NCBI RefSeq assembly: GCF_047121295.1
Contig: NZ_CP139447.1
Coordinates: 2,604,001-2,668,000, forward strand
Direction: 5' to 3'
Length of the DNA stretch: 64,000 nucleotides
DNA from: Longispora sp047121295
GTDB taxonomy: Bacteria; Actinomycetota; Actinomycetes; Mycobacteriales; Micromonosporaceae
This document shows, piece by piece, positions 16,935 through 25,424 of this stretch (within the stretch, counting starts at the first letter, position 1; every line of letters begins with the position of its first letter). The translations under genes and the position numbers were made by a program. The notes under the pieces were generated by a model. That model did no database searches. It was given only the letters and a program-made list of their open reading frames with translations, and was not told the origin of the DNA.

Positions 16935-17591
16935 CTAGGGGTTCGACAGCAGCCCCGCCTCGTGCGCCAGCACGGCCGCCTGGACCCGGTTCGCGCAGCC
17001 CAGCTTCGTGAGGATCCGGCTCACGTGCGCCTTGACCGTGCCCTCGCCGAGGAACATCCGCTGGCCGATCTCGGCGTTGGACGCCCCGGTGCCGACCATG
17101 ACGAGGATCTCCAGCTCCCGCTCCGTGAGCACCGCGAGCCGCTCGCGGTGCGCCGCCGCCTTCGGGGAGCCGCTGTCCAGGTACCCCTTGATGAGCTGCC
17201 CGGTGATCTCCGGCGAGGTGACGTGCTTCCCGGCGGCGGCCGTCCGCACGGCCCGGATCAGCTCCTGTGGCGTGCTGTCCTTGAGCAGGAAGCCGACCGC
17301 CCCGGCCCGCAACGCCCGGCGCACGTACTCCTCCTCGCCGAACGTCGTCAGCATCACCACCCGGACCGACGGGGCCTGGGCCGCCATCCGCTCGGCGGCG
17401 GTCAGCCCGTCGACGCCCGCCATCTGGATGTCGAGCAGCGCGACGTCGACCTTGTGCCGCACCGCGAGCTGGGCCGCGTCGCGCCCGTCGGCCGTCTCGG
17501 CCACCACCTCGATGTCGTCCGCGTGTCTCAGGACCAGCCGGATGCCCGCGCGGACGAGCTCCTGGTCGTCGGCGAGCAGGACTCGGATCAT
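16935..17591 (-). CDS. NarL/LuxR-type response regulator
   Basis: Predicted 218 aa. Receiver domain (1-120) with the acidic pocket DD (8-9), phospho-accepting Asp54 in LLDIQMAG and Lys near 104 in LLKDSTP. The C-terminal GerE-type helix-turn-helix contains LTERELEILVMVGTGASNAEIGQRMFLGEGTVK-type motifs. It lies 7 bp downstream of its partner histidine kinase, so the pair is surely cotranscribed. The position directly behind the transporter operon suggests, but does not prove, control of transport or polyamine genes. Confidence 0.92.
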   Translation of the reverse strand: MIRVLLADDQELVRAGIRLVLRHADDIEVVAETADGRDAAQLAVRHKVDVALLDIQMAGVDGLTAAERMAAQAPSVRVVMLTTFGEEEYVRRALRAGAVGFLLKDSTPQELIRAVRTAAAGKHVTSPEITGQLIKGYLDSGSPKAAAHRERLAVLTERELEILVMVGTGASNAEIGQRMFLGEGTVKAHVSRILTKLGCANRVQAAVLAHEAGLLSNP

Positions 17592-17598
17592 GGTTTCC

Positions 17599-19194
17599 TC
17601 ACTCGGCGGGTCGGGCGACGGCGAGTTCCTCGATCTCCACGAGCTCGTCGTCGACGAAACAGTAGCGGTGCACCACGGCGGTCGTGGCCGTCGACCGGTC
17701 GGTGCTGAAGTGGTAGTCGCAGCGCGCGCCCGCCGGCCGGTCCGGCTCGTGGCCGCGCGCCGTGGCCTCCGCGCGCGGGCTGCTCAGCCCGAACCGGTCG
17801 ACGAAGTCGGCGTAGGAGGTCCCGTACTCCACCATCTCCGCCCGGGTGTCGTCGCCGGGGTACGGCACGAACGCCAGCGCGAGGTACTGCAACGCGACCA
17901 CCCCGACCACGCCGAGCGCCATCGTCACGGCCGTGACCGCCCGGGTCCAGGTGCCCTGCGCGGGGGTTTCGGTCGCGGGCTCCTCCAGGGGGTCCGGGCC
18001 CCCGGGCTCGGCGTGCGCCGTCAGCGGGATGGTCGCGGCGACGGTGAAACCCCCGTCGACGGTCGGCGCGGCGTGCAGCGTCCCGCCGAGCAGCCGGACC
18101 CGTTCCCGCAGCCCGACCAGACCGAGCGCGTTGCCGGGCATGTCGTCGGTCGGGTGGCCGCCGCGCCCGTTGCGCACCTCGATCCGCACGTCGCGGCCGG
18201 TGCGCCGGACCGCCACGGCCACGGGCGCGGAGGCCGCGTGCTTGTGCACGTTCGTCAGGGCCTCGCGGACGACCCGGTGCACCGCGCGCCGGACGGCCGG
18301 GTCCGCGTGGTCGAGATCCTCCCCGGTCCAGTCCAGCCCCACGGCGATCCCGGCGGTCCGCGACCCGGCGACGAGGTCGGCGACGTCGGCCCTGGTCCCG
18401 GTGGCCTCGGTCCACGGATCGGACCGGGCCGCCGGGTCGTCGGCGCCCAGCACGCCGAGCACGCCCCGCAGCTCGTGCATCGCCTGCCGCGCCGTGGAGT
18501 GCACGAGGACCGACGTGGACAGCAGCTCGCCGCCGGCCGAGCGGCTGGCGAGCTCCAGGCCGCCGGCGTGCAGGGCGATCAGGCTGAGCCGGTGGCCGAG
18601 GAGGTCGTGCATCTCGCGGGCGATCCGGGACCGCTCCAGCAGCCGGGACCGCTCCTCGGTGGCCCGGTGCGCCCGCCGCAGGGAGGCGTTGCGGTCGCGG
18701 AGCGCGGCGAGCAGCCGTTCGCGCTGGCCGACGACGATGCCGACCAGCGCGGGCAGGACGCCGCAGACGACCGCCGTCACGACCAGGGCGTTGATCCGGT
18801 ACTGGACGATGGCCGCCCGTTCGCCGAGCGTGGCGGCCGCCGTCACCGCCGCCGGCAGCGCGACGCTCGCCCCGAGCAGGGCCACCCGGCGGGGGACGGA
18901 CATCGGCCGCAGGCCCGCCGAGTAGGCCACGATCGCCCACGCCGCGCCGGTCAGGGGGTCCGCCGCCGCCAGCCCGGCCGCGACCAGCACCGCCGTGGCC
19001 GGCAGCGGGCGGCGGACCAGCACCGCGAGCACCGCCCCGCCGGCCACGGCCCAGCGCGCGGCCGGGTGGTCGACCAGCAGGCTGTCGACCAGCCAGTCGT
19101 CGGCCCAACCGAACAGCACCGCCACCGCCGCCCCGGCCACGGCGAGCAGGCCCAGATCCGCCAGCGCGTGCCCGCGAATGCCGCTTATCGCCAC
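17599..19194 (-). CDS. NarL-type sensor histidine kinase with C-terminal extra domain
   Basis: Predicted 531 aa. The N-terminal half is hydrophobic (about 5-6 helices), followed by the HisKA_3 dimerisation box with REMHDLLGHRLS (phosphorylated His), then an HATPase_c domain with NVHKHA and NALGLVGLRERV boxes. Unusually, after the ATPase domain there is one more membrane helix (about 415-440) and a C-terminal domain of about 95 residues, with three Cys, that would lie outside the cell. GTG at 19194 has GGGA upstream; an ATG at 19230 is possible. It precedes its response regulator and follows the transporter operon by 43 bp. Confidence 0.88.
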   Translation of the reverse strand: MAISGIRGHALADLGLLAVAGAAVAVLFGWADDWLVDSLLVDHPAARWAVAGGAVLAVLVRRPLPATAVLVAAGLAAADPLTGAAWAIVAYSAGLRPMSVPRRVALLGASVALPAAVTAAATLGERAAIVQYRINALVVTAVVCGVLPALVGIVVGQRERLLAALRDRNASLRRAHRATEERSRLLERSRIAREMHDLLGHRLSLIALHAGGLELASRSAGGELLSTSVLVHSTARQAMHELRGVLGVLGADDPAARSDPWTEATGTRADVADLVAGSRTAGIAVGLDWTGEDLDHADPAVRRAVHRVVREALTNVHKHAASAPVAVAVRRTGRDVRIEVRNGRGGHPTDDMPGNALGLVGLRERVRLLGGTLHAAPTVDGGFTVAATIPLTAHAEPGGPDPLEEPATETPAQGTWTRAVTAVTMALGVVGVVALQYLALAFVPYPGDDTRAEMVEYGTSYADFVDRFGLSSPRAEATARGHEPDRPAGARCDYHFSTDRSTATTAVVHRYCFVDDELVEIEELAVARPAE

Positions 19195-19237
19195 ATGTTC
19201 CCGTCTTTCAGTCCGCACACCTCCCAGCATGCACGGG

Positions 19238-20038
19238 TCAGCCGAGCGCGCGGCGGGCCTCGGCGATCCGGCGCGGGTCCCAGCCGGGCCGGGGGACCGA
19301 TTCCAACAGCAACCGGGTGTACGGATGCTCCGGCTCGGCCAGCACCCGGTCGGTCGGCCCCGCCTCGACCACCCGGCCCTGGCGCATCACCACCACGTCG
19401 TCGGTCACGGTGCGGACCACGCCGAGGTCGTGGGTGATGAACACGTAGCCGACGCCGAGCTGGGCGCGCAGGTCGCCGAGCAGGTTGAGGATCTGCGCCT
19501 GCACCGACACGTCCAGCGCCGCCACCGCCTCGTCCAGGACCAGGACGGCCGGCTGCACGGCCAGCGCCCGGGCGATCGTGACCCGCTGGCGCTGCCCGCC
19601 CGACAGCTGGTGCGGCAGCGCCGTGGCCTCCCGTCCGCCCAGCCCGACCTGGTCGAGCAACTCGGTGATCCGGGCCTTGTGGTCGGTGCCGGGGAAGTGC
19701 AGCCGCAGCGTCTCGCCGAGCGCGTCGCCGACGCTGATCCGGGGATCCAGCGACAGGTACGGGTCCTGGAAGACCATCTGCACCTCGCGCGCCCACCGCA
19801 GGCGCGCCGCGCGGCCGACGGGCCGGCCGGTGCGCTGGTGGCCGCCGACCGTCACGGTTCCCGCGTCGGCCCGCTCCAGTCCGACGACGATCCGGGCGGT
19901 CGTCGTCTTGCCCGACCCGGACTCGCCGACGACGCCCAGCGCGCCGCCCGCCGCGAGGGTGAAGGACACGTCGTCGACGACGGGCGCGGCGCCGTACGTC
20001 TTGCGCAGCCCCGACACCGCGAGCACGGTCTCAGCCAT
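19238..20038 (-). CDS. ABC transporter ATPase, DppF/OppF type
   Basis: Predicted 266 aa. Walker A GESGSGKTT, Q-loop MVFQDPYLSLDPR, signature LSGGQRQRV and Walker B VLVLDEAVAALDVS are all present. The DP(Y/R)LSLDPR segment is typical of the second ATPase of peptide/nickel-type importers. Its start overlaps the end of the partner ATPase gene by 8 bases. Last gene of the aguA-aguB-transporter operon; provides half of the ATP-driven motor on the cytosolic side. One oddity: the usual DEPT after Walker B is DEAV. Confidence 0.92.
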   Translation of the reverse strand: MAETVLAVSGLRKTYGAAPVVDDVSFTLAAGGALGVVGESGSGKTTTARIVVGLERADAGTVTVGGHQRTGRPVGRAARLRWAREVQMVFQDPYLSLDPRISVGDALGETLRLHFPGTDHKARITELLDQVGLGGREATALPHQLSGGQRQRVTIARALAVQPAVLVLDEAVAALDVSVQAQILNLLGDLRAQLGVGYVFITHDLGVVRTVTDDVVVMRQGRVVEAGPTDRVLAEPEHPYTRLLLESVPRPGWDPRRIAEARRALG

Positions 20039-21002
20039 GGTTGATCCCCTCCAGGGACAGCGCCGTGTGGTGGTGGCAGGCCACGGTCCCGGCGTCGACC
20101 GGCTCGCTGGCCGGCCGCTCCGCCCGGCACAGGTCGGTCGCGTGCCGGCAGCGGGCCGCGAACGGGCAGCCGGTCAGGGCGGTGCGCAGGTCCGGCGGCT
20201 GGCCGGAGATCGCGTCGAGCCGCCCGCGCGGCTGGTCGAGCCCTGGGGTGGAGGCCAGCAGAGCCGCCGTGTACGGGTGCCGGGGCTGGGCGAACAGCGC
20301 CTCGGCCGGCCCGGACTCGACGATCCGGCCGGCGTACATCACGCACACCCGGTCGCTGATCGCCGCGGCGAGGTGCAGGTCGTGGGTGACGAACAGCAGC
20401 GCTGTCCCGAACCGGGTCCGCAGGTCCGTCAGCAGCGCCACGATCTCCGCCTGGGTCGTGACGTCCAGGGCGGTGGTCGGCTCGTCGGCGAGCAGCAGCG
20501 CCGGGTCGGACATCAGCGCCGCCGCGATCGTGATCCGTTGCAGCATTCCCCCGGACAGCTCGTGCGGGTACTGCCGCAGCACCCGGTCGTCGAGCCCGAC
20601 CGCGTCGAGGAGCTCCCGCGCCCGGTCGCCGGCCCGCTGGGCGGTCCAGTGCAGGTTCGTCCGCAGGCCCTCGGTCAGGAAGTCGCCGATCCGGCGCAGC
20701 GGGTTCAGCGAGGTGCGCGGCTCCTGGAAGATCATCGACACGGTCAGGCCGCGCATGCCGCGCAGCTCGTCCGGCGACATGGTGACCAGGTCCCTCCCGG
20801 CGACCCGCACGGCCCCGGAGATCTCCGCGTCGCGGGGCCAGAACCCCAGCGCCGCCCGCGAGGTCAGGGTCTTGCCCGACCCGGACTCCCCGACCAGCGC
20901 CACCGTCTCGCCCGCCCCGACGGCCAGAGTGACCCCGTCCAGGACGGGCCGGGCGGTACCGGGCAGGGTGAGCCGAAGTTCCTCGATCTCCAGGGTGTTC
21001 AA
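20031..21002 (-). CDS. ABC transporter ATPase, DppD/OppD type
   Basis: Predicted 323 aa. Walker A GESGSGKTLTSRA, Q-loop IFQEPRTSLNPLRRI, signature LSGGMLQRI and Walker B LLLADEPTTALDV. The C-terminal oligopeptide-type extension has GCPFAARCRHATDLCRAE, the Cys-rich motif that binds an iron-sulfur cluster in DppD/OppD proteins. The TTG start at 21002 is supported by AGGAGG 6 bases upstream and by TTGA overlap with the upstream permease stop; longer frames upstream are shadow sequence. Confidence 0.92.
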   Translation of the reverse strand: MNTLEIEELRLTLPGTARPVLDGVTLAVGAGETVALVGESGSGKTLTSRAALGFWPRDAEISGAVRVAGRDLVTMSPDELRGMRGLTVSMIFQEPRTSLNPLRRIGDFLTEGLRTNLHWTAQRAGDRARELLDAVGLDDRVLRQYPHELSGGMLQRITIAAALMSDPALLLADEPTTALDVTTQAEIVALLTDLRTRFGTALLFVTHDLHLAAAISDRVCVMYAGRIVESGPAEALFAQPRHPYTAALLASTPGLDQPRGRLDAISGQPPDLRTALTGCPFAARCRHATDLCRAERPASEPVDAGTVACHHHTALSLEGINHG

Positions 21003-21856
21003 CGCTGCCTCCTGGCGACCCGGTCGGCCCAGTACTCGCCGACGACGTTGACCGCGACGACCGTCGCGACGATCGCGGCGCACGGGATGATGGCGGACAG
21101 GGGCTGGCCCTGCAGCACGGCGCTCTGGCCGGTGTTGACCATCACGCCCCAGTCGGGGGTCAGGGGCGCGACGCCCAGGCCGAGATAGGACAGCGCGGCG
21201 AGGTCCAGCAGGGCGTACCCGAAATTAAGGGTGCACTGCGCCAGCACCACGGGCGCGATGTTCGGCACCAGGTGCCGCAGGCAGATGGACAGCCCCGAGA
21301 AGCCCTGCACCCGGTAGGCGGCCAGGTACGGCCGCTCGCGCTCGACCAGCGTCAGGCTGCGCGCCAGCCGGCTGACGTAGGGCAAATAGGCCAGCGACAG
21401 CGCGAGGACCGGGGCCAGCAGGCCGTCGCCGTACAGCGCGACGAACAGGATCGCCAGCAGTAGGCCGGGGAACGCGAGCAGCAGCTCGCTGCCGCGCGAG
21501 AGCACCGAGTCCAGCCAGCCGCCCCGCCAGCCGGCCGCGACGCCGACCGCGACGCCGAGCACCGTGGAGAAGACCACCACGCCCAGCGGCCCGAACAGCG
21601 CGGTGCGGCTGCCGAGGATGAGCCGGGACAGCACGTCGCGGCCCGAGCCGTCCGCGCCGAGCAGGTGCTCGCCGGACGGCCCGGCGAGCGCGGCGCCCAG
21701 GTCGGCGGCGTTCGGGTCCGCAGGGGCGAGCCAGGGCGCGGCCACCGCGACCACGAACAGCAGCCCGACGAGGACGAGGCTCGTCAGGTACAGCCACGGG
21801 CGCTGGGTGCGGACCCGGCCGAAGCCGGGGCGGCGGCTCAGGATGGTCGAGGTCAC
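20999..21856 (-). CDS. ABC transporter permease, DppC type
   Basis: Predicted 285 aa. Six membrane helices, the N-terminal DppC-type segment PADPNAADLGAALAGPSGEHLLGADGSGRD and the EAA-type loop AYRVQGFSGLSICLRHLVPNIAPVV for contact with the ATPases. GTG at 21856 has GGGAGGA upstream and overlaps the stop of the preceding permease gene (GTGA). Forms the membrane channel with the DppB-type partner. Confidence 0.92.
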   Translation of the reverse strand: MTSTILSRRPGFGRVRTQRPWLYLTSLVLVGLLFVVAVAAPWLAPADPNAADLGAALAGPSGEHLLGADGSGRDVLSRLILGSRTALFGPLGVVVFSTVLGVAVGVAAGWRGGWLDSVLSRGSELLLAFPGLLLAILFVALYGDGLLAPVLALSLAYLPYVSRLARSLTLVERERPYLAAYRVQGFSGLSICLRHLVPNIAPVVLAQCTLNFGYALLDLAALSYLGLGVAPLTPDWGVMVNTGQSAVLQGQPLSAIIPCAAIVATVVAVNVVGEYWADRVARRQR

Positions 21857-22806
21857 GGGTTCCTCCCGGCGCCGAGGCGCACCCTCGGGTCGATCATGGG
21901 GAACGCGAGGTCGACGACCAGGTTGACGAGGACGAACAGCGCGACGATCAGCAGCGAGATGGCCTGCACGACCGGGAAGTCCTTCACCGACACCGACGAC
22001 TGCAGCAGGTTGCCGATCCCGCCGAGTCCGAACGCCGCCTCCACGAGCACCGTGCTGACCACCAGCCCCGAGACGGTCAGGCCGCTGATCGTGGCGATGC
22101 CGCCGAGCGCGTTGCGGAACACGTGCCGGCGGATCACGGCGCCCTCGCCGATGCCCCGGCTGCGGGCGACCGTGACGTGGTCGCGGCCCAGCTCGTCCAG
22201 CATGGTGCTGCGGGTGACCCGGGCGAGGACGCCGACCCAGTACAGGGCGAGGGCCGTCGCCGGCAGGGTCAGGTGGTAGACCATGTCGCCGAACCCCGTC
22301 CCGCTGCCCGTGCTGGGGAACCAGCCGAGGGTGACCGAGAACAGCCAGATCAGCGCGATCGCGGCCACGAACGACGGGGTGCCCACGGCGATCGACGTGC
22401 CGACGAGCACCGTGGTGTCGGTGGCCCCGCCCCGCACGGCGCTGATCCAGCCGAGCCCGATCCCGAACGCCACGACCAGGACCAGCGCCATCGCGATCAG
22501 CAGCAGCGTGCTCGGCAGCCGGGCGGTGATCAGATCCAACACCGGTCGGCGGTACTGCACCGACCGGCCGAGATCCCCGGTGAACACCTGGCCGAGCCAC
22601 TTGTAGTACTGGACGAGGAACGGGTCGTCGAGGTGGTACTGCGCCCGGATCGCGGCCCGCGCCTCCGGGGTGGCCGAGCGCCCGCCCAGCAGGAAGCTCT
22701 CCGGCTTGCCGGGCGCCAGGTAGACCGCGCCGAACACGAGGAACGACGCGGCCACCAGCGTCCCGGTCAGCTCCAGGAGCCGACGGATCAGGAACCGGAC
22801 GATCAT
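21853..22806 (-). CDS. ABC transporter permease, DppB type
   Basis: Predicted 317 aa. Starts MIVRFLIRRLLELTG, a typical DppB N-terminus, with six helices, DPFLVQYYKWLGQVFTGDLGRSVQYRRPV and an EAA loop VARSRGIGEGAVIRRHVFRNAL. The ATG overlaps the stop of the binding-protein gene (ATGA). Part of the same operon as agmatine deiminase and N-carbamoylputrescine amidase, which suggests a cationic amine cargo in place of peptides (inference). Confidence 0.92.
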   Translation of the reverse strand: MIVRFLIRRLLELTGTLVAASFLVFGAVYLAPGKPESFLLGGRSATPEARAAIRAQYHLDDPFLVQYYKWLGQVFTGDLGRSVQYRRPVLDLITARLPSTLLLIAMALVLVVAFGIGLGWISAVRGGATDTTVLVGTSIAVGTPSFVAAIALIWLFSVTLGWFPSTGSGTGFGDMVYHLTLPATALALYWVGVLARVTRSTMLDELGRDHVTVARSRGIGEGAVIRRHVFRNALGGIATISGLTVSGLVVSTVLVEAAFGLGGIGNLLQSSVSVKDFPVVQAISLLIVALFVLVNLVVDLAFPMIDPRVRLGAGRNP

Positions 22807-24407
22807 CCCGACGCGCCCACTTGCGCCGCCCAGGGGTAGTACATGTAGCAGATGCTGGTCGGCGCCCCGGTGATCCGCTTGTTCAGGAACACCGACGTCG
22901 GCCACTCGGCGACCGGGATCCACAGCAACTGGTCGGTCGCGATCTTCTGCAACCGCCCGGACAACGCGGCCCGCTTCTCCGGGTCGTACTCCGCCACCGC
23001 CTGGTCGAGCAGCGTGTCGTAGGCGGGGTCGGAGTAGCCGCCGTAGTTCTCGAAGTCCCCGGTCCGGAACATCTTGTACATGGCCAGCGGATCCGTCTTG
23101 GACAGGTAGTAGGTCTCCGGGAACGCGTCGAGCCCCTCGCGCGCCTTGGGGTCGGAGAACAGCGCCGTGAACGCGTCCGGGGCGATGGTCTTCAGCTCCA
23201 CGTCCAGCCCGATCGCCGTGCCGGCCGACTGGGCGGCGGTGGCCAGCAGCGACACGTCGGCGCCGATCGCGCTGGTGGCGATGACGACCTTCTTGCCGGT
23301 GGCGCCGGCGTCCTTGACGAGTTGCTTGGCCTGGGCCAGGTCCCGGCCGGCGCCCGGCAGGCCCGCGTACGCCGCGTCGACGACCGGCTGGGGAAGCCCC
23401 GACCAGGCATCGCGCGCGGCGGACGCCGAGGTGACCGTGCCGACGCCCTGCAACCCCGTCTTGATGAACCCCTCGCGGTCCAGTGCCAGCAGCAGGGCCC
23501 GGCGGACCCGGACGTCGCCGAGCACGCCCTTCAGGTTGACCACGTTCAGGTTGATGGTGGTCAGGGACTTGCCGAAGTACAGCGTGCCCTTGCCGCTGGA
23601 CGACAGCTTCGCGTAGCTCTCCGGGGAGACCAGGTAGCCGCCGTCGACCTCGCCGGCGAGCATCGCGTTGGCCCGGGCGGCCGGGTCGGTGAGGAACTTG
23701 AACACCACCGAGCCGGCCTTGGCGCGGGCGCCCCAGTACCCGTCGAAGCGGTTGAGCTGCAACGACTGGCCCTTGGTCCACGGGCCGAGGGTGAACGGCC
23801 CGGTGCAGCCGAGCCCGTCGCCGGTGCCGTAGTCCTTACCCTGCGCCCTGACGGTCGCCGCGTGCGCGACGGTGCCGGCGGAGTTGGCCATCGCCTGCGG
23901 GAACTGCGAGTCGGCCTGCTTGAGCTTGACCGTCACCTGCATCGGGCCGGTCTCGGTGATCGAGGCGACGTTCGTGAACTCCGAGGCCCAGAACGACCCC
24001 ACGTCCGGGTCCAGGTGCCGGTTGAGGCTGTAGGCGACGTCGGTGGCGGTCAACGTGCCGCCGTCGTGGAACTTCACCCCCGGCCGGACGGTGTACACCC
24101 AGGTCAGCGGGTCGGGGTTGGCCACGGCGGAGGCCAGCCCCGGTTCGAGGGTCAGCCCGGGGGTCCAGCGCATCAGGCTCTCGCACACGTTGGACACGAT
24201 CATGTTCTGCGCGTAGTCGAACGCGTAGGCGTAGTCCAGGGTCGGCGGCTCGGCGTACAGCGACCAGCTGAACGACGCGATGTCGCCCTTGGCCTCCGGC
24301 GTCACGGCCGACAGCTGGTAGCTCTCCTGCCCCGCGGGCGGGCTGGTGCACGCGGCGGTCGCCAGCGCGGCGACGACGACCCCGGCGGCCAGCAGTCGGG
24401 TTCTCAT
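22803..24407 (-). CDS. family-5 solute-binding lipoprotein (peptide/nickel type)
   Basis: Predicted 534 aa. Signal MRTRLLAAGVVVAALATAAC is a lipoprotein leader with the lipid-bearing Cys at residue 20. The mature protein shows SBP_bac_5 landmarks: EPPTLDYAYAFDYAQNMIVSNVCESL, LTWVYTVRPGVKFHDGGTLTATDVAYS, and a C-terminal WIPVAEWPTSVFL segment. It captures the ligand outside and hands it to the DppBC-type permease. The ATG overlaps the stop of the N-carbamoylputrescine amidase gene by 4 bases, tying the transporter to agmatine breakdown. Known polyamine importers use a different binding-protein family (PotD type), so the ligand is an open question. Confidence 0.9.
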   Translation of the reverse strand: MRTRLLAAGVVVAALATAACTSPPAGQESYQLSAVTPEAKGDIASFSWSLYAEPPTLDYAYAFDYAQNMIVSNVCESLMRWTPGLTLEPGLASAVANPDPLTWVYTVRPGVKFHDGGTLTATDVAYSLNRHLDPDVGSFWASEFTNVASITETGPMQVTVKLKQADSQFPQAMANSAGTVAHAATVRAQGKDYGTGDGLGCTGPFTLGPWTKGQSLQLNRFDGYWGARAKAGSVVFKFLTDPAARANAMLAGEVDGGYLVSPESYAKLSSSGKGTLYFGKSLTTINLNVVNLKGVLGDVRVRRALLLALDREGFIKTGLQGVGTVTSASAARDAWSGLPQPVVDAAYAGLPGAGRDLAQAKQLVKDAGATGKKVVIATSAIGADVSLLATAAQSAGTAIGLDVELKTIAPDAFTALFSDPKAREGLDAFPETYYLSKTDPLAMYKMFRTGDFENYGGYSDPAYDTLLDQAVAEYDPEKRAALSGRLQKIATDQLLWIPVAEWPTSVFLNKRITGAPTSICYMYYPWAAQVGASG

Positions 24408-25348
24408 CGGGTCACTCCCTGGGCGACGGGCCGGGTCAACGGGGTGTACAGCTCGGGGCGGCGGGTGCGCAGCAGCCCGAAGCCCAACCAGTCCTCGCGC
24501 TGGGCGAGGTCGAGGTCGGCGACCAGCACGGCCGGCCGGTCACGCGGGGCGCGGACCAGGATCCGGCCGTAGGGGTCGGAGATGAACGACGAGCCGTAGA
24601 AGGTGATCGGACCCTCCGTGCCGACGCGGTTCGGTACCACCATGAACAGGGCGTTGGCCAGGCCGTTCGCACTGATCGCATGCTCCCACATCGGCCGGGT
24701 GTCGAAGTCCGGAAGTTCCGGTTCCGAGCCGATCGCGGTCGGATGCACCAATATCTGGGCGCCGTGCAGGCTGTAGACCCGGGCGACCTCCGGGAACCAC
24801 TCGTCCCAGCAGGTCGGGAACCCGAACCGGGCCCCGGCGGCCTCCACGACAGGGAAGCCCGTGTCGCCGGGCCGGAAGCACAGGTCCTCGTGATAGCCGG
24901 GAAACTCGGGAATGTGCAATTTCCGGGTACGCGCGAGCAGCTCGCCGACCGGCCCCACACAGATCGCGGTGTTGTAGCCCAGGCCACCGTCGGTCGCCCG
25001 CTCGTACAGCGACGCGTGCACGATGATCCCGAGTTCCTTCGCCAGCTCGGCGGCCAGCCGGGTCGTCGGCCCGTCGGGCAGATCCTCCAGGTACCGGTCG
25101 GCACCGGCCGCCAGCGCGTGGTCGGCGGCGAAGTACGGGCTGCGGGTCAGCTCCGGCAGGCACACGACCTGCGCGCCCTGGGCGGCGGCGAGCCGGACGC
25201 CCTCGCGCAGCCTCTCGTCGTGGGTGCGCTCGCCCGGGTGCCACCGCATCTGCACCAGGCCGACGCGCAGCAGCTGCCCGGTCTCCTGGTCGAGCCGGCC
25301 CGGGGAGCCCAGCGGGGACCCGAACGCCGTTAACAGGGTGTAGCTCAT
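24404..25348 (-). CDS. aguB: N-carbamoylputrescine amidase
   Basis: Predicted 314 aa, nitrilase/carbon-nitrogen hydrolase superfamily. The catalytic triad is visible: Glu66 in CLPEL, Lys143 in RKLHIPEF and Cys180 in PTCWDEWFPE; the CWDxWFPE context and PEFPGYHE are typical of AguB. It converts N-carbamoylputrescine to putrescine, CO2 and ammonia, the step after agmatine deiminase. The ATG at 25348 has GAGGCGGG upstream; a start at 25402 adds a basic tail absent from the family. About 20 extra residues before the core are unusual. The upstream neighbour is aguA (76 bp away) and the downstream neighbour overlaps by 4 bases. Confidence 0.9.
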   Translation of the reverse strand: MSYTLLTAFGSPLGSPGRLDQETGQLLRVGLVQMRWHPGERTHDERLREGVRLAAAQGAQVVCLPELTRSPYFAADHALAAGADRYLEDLPDGPTTRLAAELAKELGIIVHASLYERATDGGLGYNTAICVGPVGELLARTRKLHIPEFPGYHEDLCFRPGDTGFPVVEAAGARFGFPTCWDEWFPEVARVYSLHGAQILVHPTAIGSEPELPDFDTRPMWEHAISANGLANALFMVVPNRVGTEGPITFYGSSFISDPYGRILVRAPRDRPAVLVADLDLAQREDWLGFGLLRTRRPELYTPLTRPVAQGVTR

Positions 25349-25424
25349 GCGCCCGCCTCGCTCCGCTCGCCGGCCGCCTGAGGCACAGCCGGGCTGATCC
25401 ACTGATGCACTCGCTGACGCTCGT

